From positions 9,486,001 through 9,550,000 of the forward strand of contig NC_135157.1 of the NCBI RefSeq assembly GCF_050948215.1: a stretch of DNA of 64,000 nt, given 5' to 3'. Below the pieces are notes generated by a model. That model saw only the letters and a program-made list of their open reading frames with translations, had not been told where the DNA came from and did no database searches. The position numbers were made by a program, and so were the translations under genes. The stretch comes from Halictus rubicundus (Eukaryota; Arthropoda; Insecta; Hymenoptera; Halictidae). Of the stretch, positions 56,391 through 64,000 are shown in pieces; the stretch's first letter is position 1, and each line of letters begins with the position of its first letter.

Positions 56391-58146
56391 AATAACTTTC
56401 TTGCCCTGAGAAGGACTTTGGCAAATTTCAGATAAAGCAAGAATTTCATTGAATTCATACAGCTCGACCAGTTTTGGGTAAAAGTTTAGATAATTTGAAT
56501 GATTCCAGTTATGGCAATTTCCATGCCTATTCGAAACAATTTATCTACCACCAAACTGGAAATTGTTGGGTAACCAAAGGTGCGCTAAAATACATAATTC
56601 ATATTTTTTATGGGAATGGGCTACTCAAATTTGGCACATTGAATACAACAGCGCAAAAATTAATTATCAAATCTATGCAAATAATTCCATCTCCTATTTC
56701 GGAGGGACTAGAGCATTTAAATTTGGCTTCGAATATAGTGTTTCGAATCTGATCGAATAATTCCGTGGTCCGTATCTAAGTGATTGGGGCACTGAAAATT
56801 GACACGCCGAGTGCACCGGCGCAAAAATTTCTTTTCAAATCCAGACAAACGCTTTCGCCTGCACTCTCTGGGCCAGCGAAGGTGATAATTGCAGGGTCCT
56901 CGGCACAGACAAGGATCAGGGATCGCGCTGCGTGGGCGTATCGGAATCGGGGCAATCGATGTTGCTAAACGGCCGGTAATCCCACGATCGGGGATGATCC
57001 ATAGGACAGTCTGTCGTCGCCGCAGCGTAACAGCCGAACGGCGACGAGTCGCACACGTGTGAATGACCGACGTGTGACCGCCGCACGGTGGACGAGTCCA
57101 GACCAAAGGTTCGGGATTGCGGTAGGTCTGGAACCCGGGAACGTAATGCAACACTCGGTGGCGGGCTCGCAGCTCGCACGGAGAAGTCTCTCTTTCTCAC
57201 ACACACACACACTCTCTTTCTCTCTCTCTGAGCCCGCTTCAGCCCGCTTCAGACCGCTCGGCCGGTGTGCACGCGCGCCCGGAGGAACGAGGCGCGAGAG
57301 AACGACGATCGGGGCCAGACAAAGCGCCAGATATGCCTTCTTATTGCACGAGCGTCGGCCATTTTAATGGGGCTGCTCCCAGGCTATTTATACCTTAATT
57401 GAATTTCCGTTGAAAACGCCGCGGACGGTTAATGCCGGCCACGAAACGAAGGAACGCCGCCGTGCGCAGAGCCGAAACCCTCTTCCACGATCCTGGGGAC
57501 CAGGCTTAATCCTTTGCCGAGCCTAACAGTCCGAGCCGAGTTTCGTCACTGATTTCATTGGGTATGAACAATCTTCAATCGACTTCGACTTCAACGTTGG
57601 ACTCTGCGGATTAAGTAGAAACAGCCAGTGGAAGTGTTTAGTCAGACGTGTCCGATACGGAACTTTCTATTTCCCTAGCAATATCACCATCTTCAGAAAT
57701 TCCGGATCGTTAATCTTCAATCTACTTAATTCAATTTATCTGAGAATATTAGAGGTATTACATTTTTAATCATTTTCGCATTCATAGAACCGTCCCCATT
57801 TATATATTATTTATTATTATGAACACGATTTATTTGGGAAAATAAGTTTTCTTACTGTCAAAAATCGAACATTGCAACCTAATATTTCCTAAAAATCTCT
57901 GTCGACGTCACGACTGCTCTCTAATTCCGAACAAAAAGAGACGGTACGCGACAGCAATCTCTTTCTGCGGATCAGCCTCGGTCTGCCATACGATTCCATC
58001 CGGTCCCGTTCAAAAAGCCCCGATTCCGCTTTATCTAAAGGGGCGTTACGGTTGGACCGGGCGCGTTTAATTCATGTGGCGAGCATTACCGCACCGCGGG
58101 GAATGTATCAGTCGTTCCAACGGATCGATAACCGCGCGAGACAGAG

Positions 58147-58149
<3 letters not shown>
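56391..58149. other. Non-coding stretch
   Basis: 56391-56760 is AT-rich with two overlapping plus frames without a domain. 56800-57500 is CpG-rich, with a CT and CA run at 57188-57232. 57540-57900 is AT-rich. No gene recognised. Confidence 0.5.

Positions 58150-58188
<39 letters not shown>
58150..58188 (+). repeat. (GA)n microsatellite
   Basis: About nineteen uninterrupted GA units. Confidence 0.97.
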
Positions 58189-58189
<1 letters not shown>

Positions 58190-59079
58190 CGTGTCGGTAG
58201 AACCGCGCGTTGCAGCGATCTCGAATTCCGCTTGAATCCGCGCGGAACGACCGTTACTCGCGCGCTGGTTCCGGCGTCTGGAAGCATCGCATCGAAGAAA
58301 CGATCCTAGACACCAAGCAGAACGTATTGCACGTCCACGCGAAATGACAGAGAGGGATCTTCGTTCGCTTCGCCGAACTCTGTTCTTAATACTAGCATAA
58401 TGGGGACTATAGGTTCTGAGGGGCCAGGACCTCAATTAATTTCTTTTATTTGTTAACACTAACCGTACCACGACCTGTTCACATTTTTTATTTTCTAATT
58501 AGACTGCGGATCTTTGTGCAAAATAAAAATTGTTTGCACTAATTTCACGACACAGGAACCAAACAGGAATTTGCCTCTCTCTTCAGTGGTTTCATCAAGG
58601 TGGAAAAAAGTGTGCCGATATTTTAAAATTCTTTTGATCTCAGTTTTGTTAAGAATGCACAAAAATCCGCCGTCTGTTTGCGATTGAAATTACAAAGATG
58701 CTCCCACTAGAAATTACTAAATAAATTTCTCTGTCCGAGCGATTTAATTTCGGGGCAATTGCCAACTATTTGTAAAGGGGAGTAGGGATGTCAGGTAGTG
58801 AGGCACAGACACCCAAGAGTTTCTGTCGTGGCATCTTCTCGCGGAGGGACGATGCCTGTGTCCGAGAGGCAGGCGAGTGTGGCGTGTTTGACGGCGGGTA
58901 GCAAGCAGCGTGGGACACGTCGTAGTACTACGCGTCGGGTGAGAGTCCTTTGTTCGAGAATGGACGCCATGAGAACCACGTGTCTGATTTCCCGCCAAGT
59001 CGGCCGGAGCACGGCCGCCCACGGCGGCCCAGAGAAACGTGAGACGCGGAAAGAGGGTACGGAGAACACAGGGGTCCGA
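58189..59079. other. Non-coding stretch around a TTAA-type relic
   Basis: CACAAAAATCCGCCGTCTG near 58659 is a dispersed-motif copy, opposite in orientation to that at 58505. 58800-59080 is CpG-rich with unrecognised frames. Confidence 0.5.
58453..58560 (+). mobile_element. Relic of a TTAA-ended element
   Basis: TTAA then CACTAACCGTACCACGACC, followed within 50 bases by ACTGCGGATCTTTGTGCAAA and AATAAAAATTG, linking the TTAA end to the dispersed CTGCGGATCTTTATGC motif. The other end is not identified. Confidence 0.45.
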
Positions 59080-59780
59080 TCTGCGAAGAAGAAGGACGGA
59101 CGGAAGAGGAGAGAAGCAGCGTCTGGAGCGAAGGAGGAAACTAGAGAGACTGAGAAGAGAGGACGATGGCAGAAGCGGGACGGGAGCCTTGCGAGAGAAA
59201 GAAGAAACAAGAGAGACAGGGGATACAAAATGATAGAAGAAGAAGGACAGAAGTCTCTGAAGAGAAAGAGCAAGAAAGACGAACGAAGGGTTAGAAACGG
59301 TGGAAAGGAGTAGGACAGAAGCCTCTGGCAGAAAGAGAAAAGAAGCAGAGGAGGAGGCAGCAGAAGAAGGGAGACAGGGGATCAAAAATGGTAGAAGAAG
59401 TAGGACAGAAGTTGCTGAAGAGAACGGAGAAACGGAGAAGAAGAAGAGAGAACGGTAGAAGAAGAAGGACAGGGGCCTCCGAACAAGAGAAAAAGGGCGA
59501 GAGAGAGAATCGGAAACGGTGGAAGAGGCGGGATAGAGGATGAATGAGAAAAAGAGGGCGGGAGAATGAGGGAAGGCGCGTAGAGGAGAGGTGCGGAATA
59601 TCGTGGAGGAACGAGGAAGAGCCCGGCTCCGGAGAGGAAGAACGAAGCCTAACAGTGTCGGGGGTGGGGGATGAACGCGGGGGAAAATGAAACGGAGAAG
59701 ACAAGGAGAGAGGGAAAGAGAGAGAGAGAGCAGGAATGAGACATAAGGGAGGAGAGATGGTAGAGAAGAGAGAGGAGTGA
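59080..59780 (+). repeat. Purine-rich degenerate tandem array
   Basis: About 85-90% A+G on plus. Units of roughly 70-90 bases recur, marked by (G/A)TAGGACAGAAG or GAAGGACAGAAG at about 59236, 59310, 59400 and 59463, by GAGACAGGGGAT at about 59213 and 59371, and by GAAACGGTGGAA. The repeats are clearest to 59540; beyond, the tract stays purine-rich. The minus strand gives Ser/Leu/Phe/Pro-rich frames up to 213 codons that are artefacts of composition. Confidence 0.75.
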
Positions 59781-60384
59781 GTACTAAATGGATGGGGCAG
59801 GGGGTGGGGAAGAGCGTGGGGAACGTCTAACCGGCGTGCCTGACCGCGTGACTTCCCTTCTTCCGTTCCCTCCGACCTGGTACAACGTACTCGAGTGTTC
59901 TCCTCGTCTGCGACGCCGAAGAACCAGCCAACAGAAGGGACGGAGACGGCCGGTGTGCTCTCTTGCCGTCGGATTCGAAACGAGTTCGCCGTCTATCGAG
60001 AGCAAGCGGTTCCCCTCTCGGCCCCCCTTCTCCAGCCGAGTCCCCCTCCTCTTGTTCTTGTTCTCTCGCACTCTCTTTCTCTCTCTCTCTCTTGATATCG
60101 GTCTTTCTCGCTCCCCTCTCGGCCATAATAGGACGCTTCTGCGCCCGGTATATCGTATAGTTGGCTGATGCTTCAAAATCACAACCGGGGGAAAATGACT
60201 CGCGCGGCTTTCCCGCCAGCCGCGGATCTGCACAGCTCACGCTTCAAGGAATTTTTAGGATCGCTACCATCTACCTCTTTCACCTCTTCCTATCTTCTCT
60301 TCCGCGTGCTCCACAGGGTGAGGCTGATAGCGTTCTCAACGAATTTGTCGCTGCTGGGTTTAACCCCCTGGATACTGTAAGTTA
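59781..60384. other. Non-coding stretch
   Basis: A G-rich run GGGGCAGGGGGTGGGG lies just at the border (59774-59789). The rest is CpG-rich then mixed; overlapping frames on both strands lack domains. Confidence 0.45.
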
Positions 60385-60809
60385 TTAACACATTCGCTGC
60401 CTCACAGCACTTACAAATTCCTCTTGCATGCTTCACGGTACTTTTTTTTTATCGGTTAACTCTTAATTTGTGAAGGCTGGTTAAAGCGACCCCAAATTAT
60501 ATTTTATTCATGCCAATTTTTGGAGCCTTTAACTGCCTGGGGTTTTTCTACCTGTCTCATTATCAATTAACACTTTGACTGCCAAACTAGAAACCTCAAA
60601 AATTCCATAAAATCAAAGTAAGTTGTTTAATGAAATAAAAATTGAAAATGATTAAATGTATGATATCGAGTAGTCCTCCAACTTCCTTGCATTTTACAGA
60701 TCCTAAACAAATTTGGTACGACGAATATATTAACGTAAAAATTAATTTTAAAACCTGGCCAAATAATTCTGTCAGCCACATATGGGTGACATGGCAGCGA
60801 ACGTGTTAA
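60385..60809. mobile_element. piggyBac-type MITE, 417 bp
   Basis: TTAA at 60385-60388 and 60806-60809 flanks an element whose ends are CACATTCGCTGCC and, reverse-complemented, CACGTTCGCTGCC. TTAA duplications and CAC-type ends with a GCTGCC or ACTGCC core point to the piggyBac superfamily. There is no transposase. A second end-like sequence, TTAACACTTTGACTGCCAAA, lies inside at 60567, so the copy may be composite or contain a nested relative; that inner segment is related to 63851-64000. Confidence 0.75.
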
Positions 60810-61439
60810 AAACGGGATTCTGTGGAAATGATTTTTGGAACCTTTTTTTTTGTCCAGTTAAGGGATTAATATTAGCTACGAAAGAAGAGCTTATAAGTAC
60901 CATACTTGTCAGAGCAGTCTCTTCCCCAGAAAGCATAATACGTTCGAGTTGCAAGCTAGGGTTGAAGGGGTTAAAAACAATGGAGACATTTCAGGTGAGA
61001 CTGTTAGGTGACTCACCCTGTAGATGTTTGTTCTTTCTTTCTTTTTTATCTATCTGCTGCGGTTCCGACGGGGAGCAACAGGGACACAGCTCGTTCCCTC
61101 GATAGAAATTCCAGACTATGGTACCCCTCTTCTCCCCGCCTCCTCTCTTCCCCTATCGTTCACCGCCGACCGTTTTACCCTGGTTTTCGGTGACAAACCG
61201 ACCGAGATATTCAACGGGCTAAATCACTCCTCGGTACACCGAGAATAAACAGAAGATCCGCGGTTCCTCTACCCCTCTTCCCCTCTCCCCCTACTGCGTT
61301 TCAATCCACCGGCGCCATTATCGTAATTTCCTGTTCCTCGGAATCAAACGATTCCGTAGAGGTAGTCCTTGACGAAGGGTTGCTGGCGGGTTTTCCGAGG
61401 GAAATGTCGACGATTAGGAAATCGACAGGTTTTCAAGGA
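60810..61439. other. Non-coding stretch
   Basis: TTTCAG-GTGAGA near 60990 combines acceptor and donor consensus but lacks a pyrimidine tract. Nothing else recognised. Confidence 0.45.
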
Positions 61440-61665
61440 AATAACTAAAAATTCCGAGCACCCCCAAATTCTGAACCTTGATTAAACGACTCGCCCCTTG
61501 AAGAGGGTTCAAGCTAATAAAAAAGGGGACTACTTTCAATTCTCCCACAATCCTGCAAAATTCCACAAAAACTAGCTACCAATTCTGATCCCCGAAAGCT
61601 CCCAAAAATTTTGAACACCCCAAATTCGAGCCTCGATTATACGACTGACCTCCAATAATCGTTGA
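61440..61665 (+). repeat. Diverged tandem duplication, ~156-base offset
   Basis: AAAAATTCCGAGCACCCCC with CCTTGATTAAACGACTCGCC around 61448-61495 corresponds to AAAAATTTTGAACACCCC with CCTCGATTATACGACTGACC around 61605-61650. Confidence 0.7.
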
Positions 61666-61711
61666 AAGCTCTGTCCATTTTCGAGCAGAGGTAGGGGAAA
61701 GCCGGAGCGTC

Positions 61712-61745
61712 GAAGAAGAAGAAGAAGAAGAAGGAGAAGAAGAGA
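61712..61745 (+). repeat. (GAA)n trinucleotide run
   Basis: Seven pure GAA units, then GGAGAAGAA variants. Confidence 0.93.
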
Positions 61746-62216
61746 AAGAGAGAGTGATCCGTGCTTTGTACTCGCTTCCCCCGGTATATATCTGCACGGG
61801 CTTCATCTACATCGAAAGTTCGCGATACACACCGGAGCCCTCGGGTTCCCCGCCAGCCGCCCCTTTTCGAGTGGTTTCTGTCTGCGTGCAGGGCCGTGGT
61901 GGGGAGAGGGGCGAGGGGCCGAGGGGGGCCACTACAGACGGCGGACGGAGGGACGTCGCGAGCTGGGTTCAAATACCTCCGAGGGGCCGCGCCGCGCCGC
62001 TCCTGGATTCCTACAGGCTAACCTGGAAAACTACCGACCCGGGTGACCTCGTGGCAACGTCGATGCTGCCAAAGGTCGTTCCCGTTGCTTTCCACACGGT
62101 TCCGTAATTTTGGGAAACCAACCCCCCCTCCCCCGACTCAATTTTCCAAATTCGCCACCTGAGCACCCGGAAATGTATTTTCTATAATATGGAAGTAACC
62201 ATGGTTATGGTTACTC
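61746..62216. other. GC-rich non-coding stretch with a G-quadruplex-type run
   Basis: 61901-61928 reads GGGG-AGA-GGGG-CGA-GGGG-CCGA-GGGGGG. Around 62190 the sequence GTAACCATGGTTATGGTTAC holds a 12-base palindrome. Frames here are unrecognised. Confidence 0.5.
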
Positions 62217-62323
62217 TTAACCCTTGAGTGGTACAATATTTACTCGGACTACGAGGTATCGTACCGGGGGTCTTTCTAAAATTCTGTACAAATTTTCTGA
62301 GTAAATATTGTACCACTTAAGGG
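62217..62323. mobile_element. Short hairpin element with TTAA at one edge
   Basis: TTAA (62217-62220) is followed by a 25-base arm at 62221-62245 that is the reverse complement of 62299-62323 with one mismatch (CCCTTGAGTGGTACAATATT and CCCTTAAGTGGTACAATATT). The 53-base loop shares AATTCTGTACAAATTTTCT with the relic at 27369-27542. It is probably a very short member of the TTAA family. Confidence 0.7.
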
Positions 62324-63074
62324 CCAAGAATGTTCATTTGGCGGAGGCTCCCGAGAATCTCTCGTTCATCCCGATCGATGGGCAAGAACGTCGTTCAAAA
62401 ACCAAAACAGTGTATCGTATTCGGCCATTTCCCTCGGGCAGACAGGCAACGAACGTCTCGCTCGAAAAGCTCCCATTATCGCGCGTATCCTGGATCCGGC
62501 TAGCTGAAGCAGGATGGCGGCCTGCTAGAGCGGGACGGAGCAAACGAGCCCGGACAAAGACGCGAAGATGAACGACGGTAGATCACGGCACAAGCTCGAG
62601 GAACGTTAAGTCGGATTAGCTCGAAACTGAACCAGAACGATCGAACGAACGGTGCCCCCGAGTCTTTGTTTGCCCTCGGCACCGGGAGCCAGTCGAAAAA
62701 ACGCGTCTAGACGCGAGTTCGCGCTGCTAGAACTGTGCAGGGGGTTTATCCAGATCCAGAGTAGACCGTTCACGGGTGCGTTTGCCCCGTTTTCATGCCA
62801 ACTGCGCAGCATGATCGCGAATGGCGCGCATTCCTATCGCCAACACGCCGAATGAAGGCCCACCGCGTTATCGCTCCTCGAGGAACACCCCGTTTTCCAG
62901 ACGACCCCTGACCAACACCGCTCTCGAGACGATCTTGACGGAAACGTTGACCTTGAGTCGGAAAAATCACTCAAAAGCAACCCACTGCTGCTCTCGTCCG
63001 GCCATTTTCTTCCACTTTAGCATAAATAGCAAAATTATTCCAGATTTTCACGTCCCTGATTAATTTACACAAGG
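62324..63074. other. Non-coding stretch
   Basis: CpG-rich 62330-62960, AT-rich after. Unrecognised frames on both strands. Confidence 0.5.
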
Positions 63075-63290
63075 ATTAGAAAAAGAAACTCAAAAATTTT
63101 CTAAAAATTAAGACTTCAGGCCAAGGAGTCTTCTTAACCTATTCAGAGGGTATACAGCACACGTATATCCCAAAAAATCAATCCCAAAGGAACCGAAAGT
63201 TTTGTTAAGAAGAAGAATCCAAAAATGGCTAAAAAATGGGACTTCAGAGCAGAACGGTCCCTTAATGTAATCGGAGGGTCCCCGAAGAGG
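63075..63290 (+). repeat. Diverged tandem duplication, 128-base offset
   Basis: CTAAAAATTAAGACTTCAGG at 63101 corresponds to CTAAAAAATGGGACTTCAGA at 63229, and both are followed about 35 bases on by (T/A)TTCAGAGGGT- or AATCGGAGGGT-type sequence. Confidence 0.65.
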
Positions 63291-63850
63291 AACCGGAGGT
63301 TGAGTACCACCTTCCAGGTTCCCGCCAAGGAGATTCTTCCCGTCGGTTGTTGGCCCTCATTGTTTCCCGCCACGGTGCGCGCGCACATGCGTATCATTCC
63401 AGCCGTGCCCTCCCTACCATCTCGCCATCCACCGTCTGTTTCCTCACCCCTCTTCAGCCCCTGTCACCCGATGGTTCCCCTCTCGCGAAGGTTGGTTCCC
63501 TCTACCAGCACACACAACGCCACAGCACAGCACAGCACAGCAGAACTCGGCCTGAAGAAACGGGGCAACAAACTTGCGACTCGCGGAGGGCTTTCTTCGG
63601 GGACCTTGGACCCGATCGGGTGTGCGTATCCCTCTCGATCGCACGCAGACAGCCGCAGGTGGAGAGCAGCTCGCTGGAAATTTACGTGGGTGTGAGCCGA
63701 CGAGCGGGAATCCGAGGATTCTGCGACTTCGTGTTTACAACGACCCCTCGATGATAACTTTGACCTGGTCACGAGGCTTCCCGAGGCTGTCTCTGCAACG
63801 CACAGTCCCCGATTTGCTTTTCTCTTCATTAGAAATATCTTTCGAGATTT
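63291..63850. other. CpG-rich non-coding stretch
   Basis: Overlapping frames of up to 156 codons on both strands without domains. A CACAG pentanucleotide run lies at 63521-63543. Confidence 0.45.
63521..63543 (+). repeat. (CACAG)n run
   Basis: Four units and a partial fifth. Confidence 0.9.
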
Positions 63851-64000
63851 ATTGACAATTTGAGTGCCCAACTAGCAGCCTAAAAGGTTGTATAAACTTA
63901 TAGCAATTTATTTGACGAAATAAAAATGGAAAGGTTGAGAAATCGTACGAGTAATAGTAATCGGTTTTAGTAGATTGTTCCTGTAGTGGTCAGACGATCA
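63851..64000 (+). mobile_element. Relic related to the inner part of 60385-60809
   Basis: TTGACAATTTGAGTGCCCAA with ACTAGCAGCCT and GACGAAATAAAAATGGAAA parallels TTAACACTTTGACTGCCAAA with ACTAGAAACCT and AATGAAATAAAAATTGAAA starting at 60567. The copy runs to the window edge, so its far end is not visible. Confidence 0.55.

Noticed and set aside
58744..59704. Minus frames of 137-213 codons rich in Ser, Leu and Phe
   Set aside because: They are reverse readings of the purine-rich array at 59080-59780.
60985..60999. TTTCAG-GTGAGA as a second ratchet site
   Set aside because: The upstream 20 bases are purine-rich, so there is no pyrimidine tract and no clear branch point.
63444..63644. Minus frame containing GIRTPD, a peptide typical of translated tRNA genes
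   Set aside because: The underlying DNA lacks the GGTTCRANNCC T-loop and a cloverleaf, so there is no tRNA here. The similar GIRTRV near 25690 fails the same test.
1..64000. CRISPR array, bacterial operon, or microRNA gene
   Set aside because: No regularly spaced identical repeats with unique spacers and no dense co-directional frames. No insect microRNA seed with a matching hairpin was recognised, although I could not fold the sequence computationally.

Overview
The window looks like gene-poor nuclear DNA from an insect, most likely a hymenopteran (bee, wasp or ant). What I can see: about fifteen long (GA)n/(CT)n microsatellites, sharp alternation of AT-rich and CpG-rich blocks without obvious CpG depletion, a mariner element, and several short inverted-repeat elements of the kind common in insects, some ending in the TTAA target of the piggyBac superfamily. 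The order is an inference from composition and repeat style, not from any gene. I recognise no complete host protein-coding gene, rRNA or tRNA. Most open frames are shadows of low-complexity tracts or of GC-rich DNA.

Layout. 1-6.9 kb: mixed DNA with transposon relics and a long (CT)n tract. 6.9-8.5 kb: the strongest CpG-island-like block, a candidate promoter or first-exon region without a provable transcript. 8.5-16.4 kb: a 243-bp tandem duplication, a cluster of five CACGTG E-boxes and a 30-bp minisatellite that stays open in several frames. 18.3-21.9 kb: a 32-bp minisatellite, purine-rich tracts and a 0.68-kb terminal-inverted-repeat element. 25-31 kb: a fold-back element, a TTAA-type relic and a pair of ~0.4-kb direct repeats. 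32.6-39.4 kb: more tandem repeats, a short TTAA-type element and a 583-bp internally deleted mariner with perfect 32-bp terminal repeats. 42.7-47.4 kb: a second fold-back element, a G-quadruplex-type run and a textbook back-to-back 3'/5' splice junction. 51-54.6 kb: two local duplications, one with a coding-like substitution pattern, and a degenerate ~50-bp array. 56-64 kb: an 18-bp palindrome beside poly-G, a 0.5-kb purine-rich tandem array, a 417-bp piggyBac-type element, hairpins and tandem duplications.

Interpretation. The lack of recognisable exons over 64 kb, with a candidate recursive-splicing (ratchet) site on the plus strand near 46.02 kb, would fit the inside of a very long intron. 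The mobile-element remnants fall into at least four families: mariner, TTAA-ended elements with subterminal hairpins, a TATAC-ended family, and fold-back elements. They share short motifs that recur across the window. I found no defence, biosynthetic or other multi-gene system. The observations most worth testing are the ratchet site, the mariner derivative that keeps only the DNA-binding domain, the TTAA/hairpin element family, and the small duplicated segment at 53.5-53.8 kb whose differences fall mainly at third codon positions.
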